Positions 35,224 through 43,046 of a DNA stretch of 47,811 nucleotides are shown here, piece by piece. The notes beneath the pieces are model-generated. The model did not search any database. It was not told where the DNA came from and was given only the letters and a program-made list of their open reading frames with translations. Each line of letters starts with the position of its first letter. The first letter of the stretch is position 1. The translations under genes were made by a program, and so were the position numbers. The DNA is from Prevotella sp. OH937_COT-195 (GTDB lineage Bacteria > Bacteroidota > Bacteroidia > Bacteroidales > Bacteroidaceae), in NCBI RefSeq assembly GCF_003932845.1, contig NZ_RQZH01000023.1, positions 1 through 47,811 on the forward strand. The letters are read 5' to 3'.

Positions 35224-35634
35224 ATGCGCAATGCCTTGAAGTTCATACTTGCCGTCGCAACAGCAATAGTACTTATGTTGGTGGTGAGGACATACGCATT
35301 TACCATATACAAGGTGTCGGACAACAACCTTTATCCGGTTTTGAAAAAAAACGACCGCGTAGTGGTAAACAAATTGCCATACGGGCGTTTCTCACGCGGA
35401 GACATGGTGGTGTTTGGCGAAGAGACGGCACACATAGGCATGGTGGAGAACATTCCGGGCGACACGGTGGCGATAGATGGCAGAATGTTTGTTCTGCCCG
35501 AACGATGCGGATGCCAGCAATGCGGGTGCAGCCGGAAGGCTGTGTTCATGGTGTTGCAGGGAAAATGCAGAACTTTGCTGCATCGAGACGACATCATAGG
35601 AAAGGCATTCAAAATATCACTGACAAGACAATGA
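35224..35634 (+). CDS. Signal-peptidase-I-like protein lacking both catalytic residues
   Basis: This 136-residue protein has one N-terminal membrane helix (about 5-22) and the S26 fold landmarks YPVLKKNDRVVVNKLPYG and NIPGDTVAIDGRMFVLPE. Aligned on these anchors, the catalytic serine position is Asn35 (VSDNNLYPV) and the catalytic lysine position is Gly72 (HIGMVENIPGD). The box E motif (GDNR.NS.DSR) is also absent, although a DDIIGKA end like the usual C-terminus remains. A Cys-rich patch, RCGCQQCGC, is unusual. It is probably not a peptidase; partner or regulator of LepB is an inference. It overlaps wbqC by 4 bp (ATGA). Confidence 0.75.
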   Translation: MRNALKFILAVATAIVLMLVVRTYAFTIYKVSDNNLYPVLKKNDRVVVNKLPYGRFSRGDMVVFGEETAHIGMVENIPGDTVAIDGRMFVLPERCGCQQCGCSRKAVFMVLQGKCRTLLHRDDIIGKAFKISLTRQ

Positions 35635-36236
35635 CAACGGCATTGCTCTCTTCGGCATACTGCCCGCCGGTGCAGTGGTTTCAGAAACTCAACCGATACG
35701 ACAAAGTGTTGATTGAGCAATACGACAATTTCCAAAAACAGACATACCGGAACCGGTGTGTTATAGCAACCGCTAACGGCACGCAGGCTCTGACAATACC
35801 GGTGGAAAAGGCTCCGGGAGACAAGTGTCTGATGCGAGACGTGCGCATAAGCGACCACGGCAATTGGAGACGGCTGCACTGGAACGCACTGGCTACGGCA
35901 TACGGAGACAGTCCGTTCTTTGATTATTACGCCGACGATTTGCACCCGATGTTCGATAAAAAGCGCGATTTTCTGCTGGATTTCAATATGGAGATGACCG
36001 AACTGCTGTGCGAACTGCTCGATGTGCGACCGCACATTGCACTAACATCGGGATATGACACAGCGACAACCGATGATTTCCGCGATGTTATCCGACCGAA
36101 ACATCCTATGCCCGACGATGATTTCGCACCACGGCAATACTATCAGGTTTACAGTCGCAGGTATGGCTTCATTCCGAACCTGAGCGTACTCGACCTGCTG
36201 TTCAACATGGGCAACGAGGGCATTTTTTATCTTTAG
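35631..36236 (+). CDS. WbqC-like family protein
   Basis: Starting at the ATGA overlap (35631), the 201-residue protein begins MTTALLSSAYCPPVQWFQKL and includes FQKQTYRNRCVIATANGTQA LTIPV and DVRISDHGNWRRLHWNAL, the typical core of the WbqC family. It ends VLDLLFNMGNEG. The family was named from an O-antigen locus, but its chemistry is unsettled. It is often located next to lepB in Bacteroidales. The frame opens earlier, at 35505, but those residues overlap the upstream gene and lack family similarity. Confidence 0.85.
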   Translation: MTTALLSSAYCPPVQWFQKLNRYDKVLIEQYDNFQKQTYRNRCVIATANGTQALTIPVEKAPGDKCLMRDVRISDHGNWRRLHWNALATAYGDSPFFDYYADDLHPMFDKKRDFLLDFNMEMTELLCELLDVRPHIALTSGYDTATTDDFRDVIRPKHPMPDDDFAPRQYYQVYSRRYGFIPNLSVLDLLFNMGNEGIFYL

Positions 36237-36276
36237 GAAAGTCGGAGACAGACCGGAAAACCGCAAAAAAGATGTG

Positions 36277-36807
36277 TCAAGACAATTCGGAAACAACCTC
36301 CTCGATACTCTTTGCCTCTCTTATCTGCATGCGATAATCTCCGCGTATCATGCCGTTTGCCTGCAAATCGTCGAGGCATGCAATGAGTTTGTCCCAAAAG
36401 CCATTGATGTTGTAAAGCACCACACGCTTGCGATGATAACCTATTGTAGCGGCGGCAGCCACCGTGAAAATCTCGTCGAGCGTACCGATGCCGCCGGGTA
36501 GAGCCACGACAACATCGCTTTTGGCAACAAGAAGCTCCTTGCGGTCGCTTAGTTGGTCGCAGTGTATCAAAACATCCACATACTCGCTGACATGCCCGTG
36601 TTCCTCTATTATCAACGGAACCACACCGACAGTTTTTCCTCCGGCATCGTGACAGGCATGCGCAACGTGTTCCATAAGTCCCATGTCGCAGCCGCCGAAC
36701 ACCAGAGTGTGCCCGTTTTTACCCATCCACTCTCCGAGTTCTCGAGTCTTTTCAAAATAAATTTTGTCGATGTTATTATTCGCGCTGCAGAATATTCCTA
36801 TGTTCAT
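36277..36807 (-). CDS. LOG-family nucleotide phosphoribohydrolase
   Basis: Start at 36807 gives 176 residues, MNIGIFCSANNNIDKIYFEK. The Rossmann-like protein carries FGGCDMGLM (37-45; usual GGGxxGLM) and PGGIGTLDEIF (104-114), the LOG signature with the catalytic glutamate. Bacterial LOG proteins cleave AMP or cytokinin-ribotide to ribose 5-phosphate and free base. The long upstream frame runs across the helicase promoter and leader and is discarded. It is divergent from the DEAD-box helicase and convergent with wbqC. The GGC in place of GGG in the first motif is a small oddity. Confidence 0.88.
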   Translation of the reverse strand: MNIGIFCSANNNIDKIYFEKTRELGEWMGKNGHTLVFGGCDMGLMEHVAHACHDAGGKTVGVVPLIIEEHGHVSEYVDVLIHCDQLSDRKELLVAKSDVVVALPGGIGTLDEIFTVAAAATIGYHRKRVVLYNINGFWDKLIACLDDLQANGMIRGDYRMQIREAKSIEEVVSELS

Positions 36808-36825
36808 AATCGTGAAAATATACCG

Positions 36826-36833
36826 CAAAAATA
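36826..36833 (-). promoter_or_regulatory. -7 box of the LOG gene
   Basis: TATTTTTG on the minus strand fits TAnnTTTG, 18 bp upstream of the ATG at 36807. The -33 element is not evident. Confidence 0.4.
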
Positions 36834-36875
36834 CAAAATAATTCATTATTAATAGCATAAATACAAAAAAAACAG

Positions 36876-36883
36876 TAACTTTG
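36876..36883 (+). promoter_or_regulatory. -7 box of the DEAD-box helicase gene
   Basis: TAACTTTG fits TAnnTTTG and lies about 160 bp upstream of the ATG, which implies a long 5' leader. Confidence 0.5.
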
Positions 36884-36919
36884 CAACCGCAAATTATATG
36901 TTCGGGATTTAAGAAGAGC

Positions 36920-37020
36920 AGAAGTTTAGGCAATTTTTGCATCAACGGGGGAGGGCATTCCCCGTGGTGGTGTGGCATGGCGGTGTCTTTACTATTGCAG
37001 TTCTTTACTCCTAAACTTCT
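36920..37020 (+). promoter_or_regulatory. Structured 5' leader of the DEAD-box helicase
   Basis: AGAAGTTTAGG (36920-36930) and CCTAAACTTCT (37010-37020) form a perfect 11-bp closing stem around a 79-nt domain. Inside, CGGGG and CCCCG can pair in the GC-rich stretch at 36955-36973. The closing stem ends 22 nt before the start codon. Long structured leaders are a known control mode for cold-induced RNA helicases. Confidence 0.5.
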
Positions 37021-37042
37021 AATGATTACGTAATATTTATAA

Positions 37043-38908
37043 ATGAAGACATTTGAAGAATTAGGCGTCAGCGAAGAGATTCGCCGCGCCATTGAAGAGA
37101 TGGGTTTTGAAAAACCGATGCCCGTCCAAGAAGAAGTTATCCCCTATTTGTTAGGAACAAGAAACGACGTCATTGCCCTCGCGCAGACCGGTACGGGAAA
37201 GACCGCAGCCTTCGGCATACCGTTGATCCAACGCATCGACACCCGCATCCGGCAGACACAGGCAATAGTGCTGTCGCCGACACGCGAACTATGTCTGCAA
37301 ATAGCAGACGACTTGAAAGATTTCTCAAAGTACATACCCGACGTACACATAATTCCCGTGTACGGAGGTGCAAACATAGAGACACAGATCAAGGCTCTAA
37401 ATAAAGGAGTACACATCATCGTGGCAACGCCGGGACGACTCATAGACCTCATGAAAAGGGGTGTGGCAAAACTCGGAGCCGTGGGTAACGTGGTGCTCGA
37501 CGAGGCCGACGAAATGCTCAACATGGGATTCTCGGAAGACCTGAACACCATTCTCGCCGGAGTGCCGGAGGAACGAAACACTCTGCTGTTCTCTGCAACG
37601 ATGAGCAAAGAGATAGAGAAAATTGCACGCACTTACCTGCACGAACCGAAAGAAATAGTGGTGGGAAGCCGTAACGAAGGGGCGGAAAACGTAAACCATA
37701 TATATTATATGGTAAGTGCAAAAGACAAATATCTCGCACTGAAACGCATAGTTGACTTTCACCCGCGCATCTTCGCAATAATATTCTGCAGGACAAAGGT
37801 GGAGACACAGGACATTGCCGACAAACTGATAAAGGACGGATACAATGCCGAGTCGCTGCACGGAGACCTCTCGCAACAGCAGAGAGACCTCACGATGCAG
37901 AAATTCAGACAGCACCTGACGCAACTTCTCGTAGCAACAGACGTCGCTGCGAGAGGTCTCGACGTTGACGACCTGACACACGTCATCAACTACGGAATGC
38001 CCGATGACATAGAGAACTACATACACCGATCGGGCAGAACGGGACGCGCAGGAAAGAAAGGTACGAGCATCGCAATAGTACATACACGCGAAAAAGGAAA
38101 AATACGGCAGGTGGAACGCCAGATTGGGAAGAACTTCCAAATAGGAGAGATGCCCTCGCCACAGGAGATTTGCAAGAAACAACTCTTCAAGGTGATGGAC
38201 CAAATAGTCAAAACAGACGTGGATGAAGGACAAATCGAACCCTTCATGCAGGACATCAACCGTTTCTTCGAGTTCGTGGAAAAAGACGACTTGATAAAGA
38301 AAATAGTAAGCGTGGAGTTCGGAAAGTTCCTCGCCTATTATGCCAACGCTCCGGAAGTGCGCATAGAGACGGGAAAGAAGAGCAAGGACGAGACACGAAA
38401 GGAGCGCAAGGAACGAGGCAGAGGAGGTCGCAGACAGACCGAGGAGGGCTACTGCCGTCTGTTCATTAACCTCGGAAAAAAAGACGGTTTCTTCCCCGGC
38501 GAAGTGATGCAGTTCATAAACCGCAACGTGAAAGGACATGTGGCAGTTGGGCATATCGACCTGCAAAACACATTCTCGTTCATCGAGGTGGACGGCGAAG
38601 ATGCCGACCGCGTAATGAGAGGACTGTCGGGAGTTATATATAAGGGACGCGAAGTGCGCTGTAACAATGCCGACGAACAAGGCAGACAAGCCTCTTCGTC
38701 GAGAAAACAGTTTGAGCCACACGGAAAGAAACGTGATTTCAGACCAAGCAACAGACGTGAAGAAAGAGCGCAACCGAAACGCGAGAAACAAACCAAATTC
38801 GGCAAAGAAGACTGGATGAAATTCCTTAACCCCGATTTTGCGAAGGGACATGATGCCGATTTCGAGGAAGAGGGATGGGCACGTCGCAGACCAAAAAAGA
38901 AGAAATAG
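37043..38908 (+). CDS. DEAD-box RNA helicase with DbpA-type RNA-binding domain (CsdA/DeaD-like)
   Basis: The 621-residue protein has all helicase motifs: Q motif region (FEELGVSEEI...PVQEE), motif I AQTGTGKT (47-54), PTREL (79-83), TPGR (129-132), DEAD (153-156), SAT (184-186), ATDVAARGLD and HRSGRTGRAG. The C-terminal region carries a DbpA-type RNA-binding fold (YCRLFINLGKKDGFFPGEVM ...GRE VRCN, about 475-555), then a basic tail rich in Lys/Arg. It should unwind structured RNA in ribosome assembly or at low temperature. It has a long structured leader and a convergent terminator with the next gene. Confidence 0.94.
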   Translation: MKTFEELGVSEEIRRAIEEMGFEKPMPVQEEVIPYLLGTRNDVIALAQTGTGKTAAFGIPLIQRIDTRIRQTQAIVLSPTRELCLQIADDLKDFSKYIPDVHIIPVYGGANIETQIKALNKGVHIIVATPGRLIDLMKRGVAKLGAVGNVVLDEADEMLNMGFSEDLNTILAGVPEERNTLLFSATMSKEIEKIARTYLHEPKEIVVGSRNEGAENVNHIYYMVSAKDKYLALKRIVDFHPRIFAIIFCRTKVETQDIADKLIKDGYNAESLHGDLSQQQRDLTMQKFRQHLTQLLVATDVAARGLDVDDLTHVINYGMPDDIENYIHRSGRTGRAGKKGTSIAIVHTREKGKIRQVERQIGKNFQIGEMPSPQEICKKQLFKVMDQIVKTDVDEGQIEPFMQDINRFFEFVEKDDLIKKIVSVEFGKFLAYYANAPEVRIETGKKSKDETRKERKERGRGGRRQTEEGYCRLFINLGKKDGFFPGEVMQFINRNVKGHVAVGHIDLQNTFSFIEVDGEDADRVMRGLSGVIYKGREVRCNNADEQGRQASSSRKQFEPHGKKRDFRPSNRREERAQPKREKQTKFGKEDWMKFLNPDFAKGHDADFEEEGWARRRPKKKK

Positions 38909-38926
38909 GCAACACCTTATATATTT

Positions 38927-38981
38927 ACCGCTCGCGAAAGGCACTAAAAAGATTATGTTTCATTGGTGTCTTTCGCGGGCG
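38927..38981. terminator. Convergent hairpin after the DEAD-box gene
   Basis: CCGCTCGCGAAAGGCAC pairs with GTGTCTTTCGCGGGCGG over 17 positions with two mismatches. It begins 18 bp after the helicase stop, and its right arm lies inside the last codons of the opposing methyltransferase gene. Confidence 0.6.
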
Positions 38982-40221
38982 GAAAGTTTTTCCTACATAG
39001 TAAAACAATATGTTCTCCGTTGTCGTTCGTGGTTGCGAAGAGATAGTTGTCGCCACCGTCTGCCAACCCGAGCCTGCGCCGCAGTTGCTCCACGGTCATC
39101 GGAAAGTTCCTGACGGCGATGTTGGCCTGCCTTATGCCGCCCAATGTTTTCCTCAACTCGCGTTTGTTCATGGACGATACGGCAGTTATACGGAATGTTC
39201 TCCCGGGGAAATCCTTGATGAAACGGGGTGAAATGAAAAGATGACTGTTGGCGGAAAGCGGTCTTATGCAATATCGAGACGCTATCTCGTCGAAGCAGCC
39301 GGCTTTCATTACGGACGCATTAGGGACGTACAGAAAACTGCCAGCCACGGTGTTCGGCGCATCGACCTGCACCTGTCCGGCAATGTGTGCGACTTCGCTC
39401 GTTGCCGTGAAAACAAACTCGTTGTCATCGTTGACACAATGAACGGCGGGTACTGAGCAGTCGCGGCGGTCGCGGTCGCGCGAAAGGTCGCGGGCAGACG
39501 ACAATAATACCGGAACAATCTCTTTGCACTCGTTCCTTACCGACACAATATGCAGTTCGCGGACATCATTCAACTGTCTTGTCACCTCGTGCCGGTCGAG
39601 CATCGGCGAGAGTTTTATCATAAGCAGGTCGGTCTTTGTCATCAGTTCGTTCATCATGGACAGCACATCGGGAGTGCAGTCGGCGAGTGCGAAAGTGCGT
39701 CCGCCGTGGGTGTCGCGACGTGCCGGATCGAGATAAATCATTGCCGCATGATCGATGGAATGGAGTATTTCGGCAGCCGTGGAACAATGAACCTCGGCAT
39801 TTTTAAGCCCGAGTACGGCAAAGTTATGTCGTGCGATTTCTGCCAAATCCTCCTGTTGCTCCACATATACAGCCTTTGCAAAAAGAGGCGAAAGAAACGA
39901 AAAATCCACACCGAAACCGCCCGTAAGGTCGTACATGATGCCATTTCCCGCTGCCTGTCCCAACAGTCGTGCCGCAACCCGTGCCTTATAACGAGCCGTA
40001 TTTTCCGACGAACACTGCTCCATTGCAAGATGCGGAGGGTATATTATGCCGTCAACGGCTGCCCAAGAAGGCAGTTTGCGGCGTGCCGCCTGCCAACCCG
40101 CAATCTGCTGCAAGGCTGCGATAAGGTCTATGCCGTCTCCGGGTTTTGCCGTAAGCGCAAGTTTCCTCGGGTCGTCGAGACGGTGGCGCAGTGCAAAATC
40201 TATGGTCGATTGATTTATCAT
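38953..40221 (-). CDS. Class I SAM-dependent methyltransferase with THUMP-like domain
   Basis: The 422-residue protein has motif I DLTGGFGVDFSFLS (about 99-112) and a motif IV-type LDPARRDTHGGR, then a C-terminal THUMP-like region (ADGGDNYLFATTNDNGEHIV). This combination is a conserved Bacteroidetes family probably acting on RNA; its exact target is unknown. The LDPARR motif replaces the usual NPPY of amino-methyltransferases. It converges on the DEAD-box gene and is divergent from serB. Confidence 0.85.
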   Translation of the reverse strand: MINQSTIDFALRHRLDDPRKLALTAKPGDGIDLIAALQQIAGWQAARRKLPSWAAVDGIIYPPHLAMEQCSSENTARYKARVAARLLGQAAGNGIMYDLTGGFGVDFSFLSPLFAKAVYVEQQEDLAEIARHNFAVLGLKNAEVHCSTAAEILHSIDHAAMIYLDPARRDTHGGRTFALADCTPDVLSMMNELMTKTDLLMIKLSPMLDRHEVTRQLNDVRELHIVSVRNECKEIVPVLLSSARDLSRDRDRRDCSVPAVHCVNDDNEFVFTATSEVAHIAGQVQVDAPNTVAGSFLYVPNASVMKAGCFDEIASRYCIRPLSANSHLFISPRFIKDFPGRTFRITAVSSMNKRELRKTLGGIRQANIAVRNFPMTVEQLRRRLGLADGGDNYLFATTNDNGEHIVLLCRKNFPPAKDTNET

Positions 40222-40228
40222 TCAGGCA

Positions 40229-40236
40229 CAAAGATA
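40229..40236 (-). promoter_or_regulatory. -7 box of the methyltransferase gene
   Basis: TATCTTTG fits TAnnTTTG and ends 7 bp before the ATG at 40221. If used, the mRNA would be almost leaderless, as also suggested for the SpmA-SpmB gene. Confidence 0.4.
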
Positions 40237-40323
40237 GTTATTTCAAGAAATAAAACATGGCGACAGAGAATAAAAAATTGTTAAACGATGATGTGTCAAT
40301 ATGGGCATATACACATTTTTTAA

Positions 40324-40331
40324 TATCTTTG
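40324..40331 (+). promoter_or_regulatory. -7 box of serB
   Basis: TATCTTTG fits TAnnTTTG, 33 bp before the serB ATG; AAGGA lies six bases before the ATG as a ribosome-binding site. Confidence 0.5.
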
Positions 40332-40364
40332 TAAATTGAAAACAACCACTTAAATTAAGGAATA

Positions 40365-41594
40365 ATGGAAGAAAAAAGACGTAAAGAACAGATAGTGGCA
40401 AACATCACCGGCAGCGATCTCCCCGGTCTTACAGCCTCGGTGATGAGCATTTTGGCAAAATACAACGCAACTGTTCTCGACATCGGTCAGGCAGACATTC
40501 ACAACTCTTTGTCGCTCGGCGTGATGTTCCGCATAGACGAACAGAACTCCGGAAACGTAATGAAGGAACTGCTCTTCAAAGCCACCGAACTCGGTGTTAA
40601 CATCGGGTTTACGCCCATCAACGATGATCAGTACGAGGAATGGGTCAACAGACAAGGCAAGAACCGATTCGTACTTACAATTCTCGGGAAACAACTCGAA
40701 GCACGAAAGATAGAGGCTGCAACGCGGGTCATATCCGAACAAGGCTTCAACATCGATTATATCCGCCGACTGACAGGTCGCCCTTCGATACGCAATCCGC
40801 GCAAAGATGCACGTGCATGCATAGAGTTCTCGCTGCGCGGTAATGCCAATGACCGAAACGCAATGCAGGCAAAACTAATGGAACTGTCGAATACCATGGA
40901 GATGGATTTCTCCTTCCAAGAGGACAACATGTTCCGACGCATGCGCAGATTAATTTGTTTCGACATGGACTCGACGCTGATTCAGACCGAGTGCATCGAC
41001 GAACTTGCAATTCGTGCGGGAGTGGGAAACGAAGTAAAGGAGATAACGGCGCGTGCCATGAGGGGCGAGATTGATTTCATACAGAGTTTCACCGAACGCG
41101 TGGCATTGCTGAAAGGGCTTGATGCAAACGTTATGAAAGAGATTGCGGAGAACATGCCGATAACCGAGGGAGCCGACCGATTGATGAGTGTGCTGAAACG
41201 TTGCGGATACAAAATTGCCATACTAAGCGGAGGATTCACATATTTCGGGGAATACCTGCAGAAACGGTGGGGAGTGGATTATGTGTATGCCAACGAACTT
41301 GAAATTGACAACGACGGGAAACTAACGGGACGATACACCGGCGACATTGTCGACGGACAGCGCAAACGCGAACTGCTGCGTATCATAGCGCAGGTAGAGA
41401 AAGTGAACATTGCGCAGACAATTGCCGTTGGCGACGGTGCCAACGATCTGCCCATGCTCACCGAGTCGGGATTGGGAATCGCTTTCCATGCCAAGCCGAG
41501 GGTTGTGGCAAATGCCGAGCAGAGCATCAATACCATCGGGCTGGACGGAGTGCTGTATTTCCTCGGATTCAAGGATTCGTACCTCGACAGTTGA
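40365..41594 (+). CDS. serB: Phosphoserine phosphatase with N-terminal ACT domains
   Basis: The 409-residue protein has two ACT-like regions (about 8-90, VANITGSDLPGLTASVMSIL, and about 100-185), then a HAD phosphatase domain. The nucleophile Asp200 lies in CFDMDSTLIQTECIDELA, followed by SGGFTYFG and GDGANDLPML. It removes phosphate from phosphoserine in the last step of serine synthesis; the ACT domains may sense an amino acid. The long form with two ACT domains is known in Bacteroidetes and mycobacteria. A very strong hairpin follows the stop. Confidence 0.93.
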   Translation: MEEKRRKEQIVANITGSDLPGLTASVMSILAKYNATVLDIGQADIHNSLSLGVMFRIDEQNSGNVMKELLFKATELGVNIGFTPINDDQYEEWVNRQGKNRFVLTILGKQLEARKIEAATRVISEQGFNIDYIRRLTGRPSIRNPRKDARACIEFSLRGNANDRNAMQAKLMELSNTMEMDFSFQEDNMFRRMRRLICFDMDSTLIQTECIDELAIRAGVGNEVKEITARAMRGEIDFIQSFTERVALLKGLDANVMKEIAENMPITEGADRLMSVLKRCGYKIAILSGGFTYFGEYLQKRWGVDYVYANELEIDNDGKLTGRYTGDIVDGQRKRELLRIIAQVEKVNIAQTIAVGDGANDLPMLTESGLGIAFHAKPRVVANAEQSINTIGLDGVLYFLGFKDSYLDS

Positions 41595-41597
41595 AAA

Positions 41598-41655
41598 AAC
41601 GCCGGCCGGGTGTGTCGATTGCAAACTGCATAATGACACACCCGGCCGGCGTTTA
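41598..41655. terminator. Strong bidirectional terminator between serB and the FMN-binding protein
   Basis: AAACGCCGGCCGGGTGTGTC pairs perfectly over 20 bp with GACACACCCGGCCGGCGTTT across an 18-nt loop. A-rich sequence to the left and T's at the right give U-runs in both directions. It lies 3 bp after the serB stop and 12 bp before the end of the opposing gene. Confidence 0.88.
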
Positions 41656-41667
41656 AACATACGTAAA

Positions 41668-42087
41668 TTACTTGTGTGCGTTGTAATAATCTAGTCCGCG
41701 GCGAACATTCTCAACCACAGATTTCGAAGAGTAGGTGGCACCGGTTTTGGTATCTACCTCCATCTTGCGCGCCTTGGATATCGTCTGGCCATCCCATTTC
41801 GTCATTATCTTTGTCTTTACGATGGCGAAATATTTCGGTGTCTCCATATTTCCGAGCGCCTCTACTTTCACTACCTTTCCGTTCTTGATGTGTATATTCA
41901 GAGGTGTGGTGCCTTTATAGCCTTTCACGTCCTTTGCCAACGAGGTGGTGTTAACAACGAATGTACCGTCTGCCATTTTCGTCATAACCTTGTCTTGCGA
42001 CGCTGCTGCACGCACATTCTGCATCACTGTTGCCGATGACAGCAGTACGGCCGCCGCCATTGCCATGTTCATTACTTTCTTCTTCAT
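41668..42087 (-). CDS. Secreted FMN-binding domain protein
   Basis: Start at 42087 gives 139 residues with a signal peptide (MKKKVMNMAMAAAVLLSSAT VMQNVRA). The whole mature part is one FMN-binding domain, with the flavinylation-type motif DTKTGAT (112-118, Thr118 as FMN carrier). It is clearly paralogous to the flavin domain of 18354-19436 (shared pattern DGTxVVNT, then GYxGxxPLxIxIKxGxVxKVEAL, then TKWDG). It should be a periplasmic one-domain electron carrier flavinylated by ApbE. No ApbE gene is in the window. A perfect promoter lies upstream. The partner oxidoreductase is unknown. Confidence 0.85.
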   Translation of the reverse strand: MKKKVMNMAMAAAVLLSSATVMQNVRAAASQDKVMTKMADGTFVVNTTSLAKDVKGYKGTTPLNIHIKNGKVVKVEALGNMETPKYFAIVKTKIMTKWDGQTISKARKMEVDTKTGATYSSKSVVENVRRGLDYYNAHK

Positions 42088-42139
42088 ACAAGTTTTGTTT
42101 TTTCTACGCATGTTGCAATGCGTGGTTTGTTCATGGTTG

Positions 42140-42170
42140 CAAAAATAATCGAAATAAAAGTCACGACAAA
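42140..42170 (-). promoter_or_regulatory. Consensus promoter of the secreted FMN-binding protein gene
   Basis: TTTG (42167-42170) and TATTTTTG (42140-42147) on the minus strand are 19 bp apart, a full -33/-7 match. The ATG is 52 bp downstream. Confidence 0.75.
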
Positions 42171-42195
42171 GCGTTTAAAACTTTTTTGCACCCAT

Positions 42196-42211
42196 AATAC
42201 CTACAAATAAT
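42196..42211. promoter_or_regulatory. 16-bp box shared with pflB, copy 2
   Basis: AATACCTACAAATAAT is identical to 32139-32154. Here it lies 25 bp upstream of the -33 element. Confidence 0.4.
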
Positions 42212-42323
42212 GAGCGGGAAACCACAAAAACATCAACACAAGGACATTCTTTCTGCCATTGTCGTGACAGAAAGATACATTTACAGAGGAAAACATTTAT
42301 CGTTGCCCACAATCCTACGGTAG

Positions 42324-42857
42324 TTATTCGTACATGTACGAATCGTCTTCAACAGCATTCGAGCCTCCTTCTCCCGCAACCCATTCTGCCGAGCGGTTCT
42401 TACCGTCGGTAATGTAGTTGAAAGAAACCTCCGGTTCGAGCGACACGAGGGTATATACCATTTTCAGGTCAACATCGTCCTCGTCGCCGTCGGAAGTAAT
42501 CCGCTTGTCGATTTTTATGTTTATGGTGTAGTCTTCATCGGCATCCAGTGCCCAAGTGCCTTTCAGCACCACCTTCTCATCGTAGGCATCTATGGTGGTG
42601 TTGGTGTATGTTCCGTCGCCGGCAAAAGTCTCGATGCCTTTGGCATATTCTCCCGTAGTTTCGCCGTTCTCGTTTTCCTGTGTGTATTTCCATTCTCCTA
42701 TGAGATAGAAATCCCATACAGACTCGGCGGCTCGCTTGTTTTCTCCCTCGCCGCTTTGTCCGAACTCGCTCTTGAGAAACTTAATAATGGGGTTGTCCCG
42801 GTCTATGCAACTTGACATGAGCAACGCACATACAATAAGAATCAGGTATTTCTTCAT
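42324..42857 (-). CDS. Lipocalin-like predicted lipoprotein
   Basis: The 177-residue protein has a lipoprotein signal (MKKYLILIVCALLMSSC, lipid site Cys17). The mature part contains LIGEWKYTQENENGETTGEY, GDGTYTNTT and GTWALDADEDYTINIKIDKR, the strand pattern of lipocalin-like DUF proteins in Bacteroidales that begin W-x-L-x-G-x-W. The C-terminus is acidic. It is probably outer-membrane anchored; ligand unknown. No partner gene is evident. Confidence 0.7.
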   Translation of the reverse strand: MKKYLILIVCALLMSSCIDRDNPIIKFLKSEFGQSGEGENKRAAESVWDFYLIGEWKYTQENENGETTGEYAKGIETFAGDGTYTNTTIDAYDEKVVLKGTWALDADEDYTINIKIDKRITSDGDEDDVDLKMVYTLVSLEPEVSFNYITDGKNRSAEWVAGEGGSNAVEDDSYMYE

Positions 42858-43046
42858 GTCTCAAAAAATTAAAACCACATTCCATTATACTACTCTCACA
42901 AACAAACTTTGCGAGGTATTGTTTCGGCAAATATATAAAATAAAATCGTAAGTACAAAATAAATGTCAAAAAATAATTGCCGACAAAATACCATAAATAC
43001 CGCAGAGACATGCAATTAAGCATCGCATTACGAGACGTAAAAACGG

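Noticed and set aside
36277..37092. Long form of the LOG gene starting at 37092
   Set aside because: The extra 95 residues overlap the divergent helicase start, its leader and promoter, and have no family similarity.
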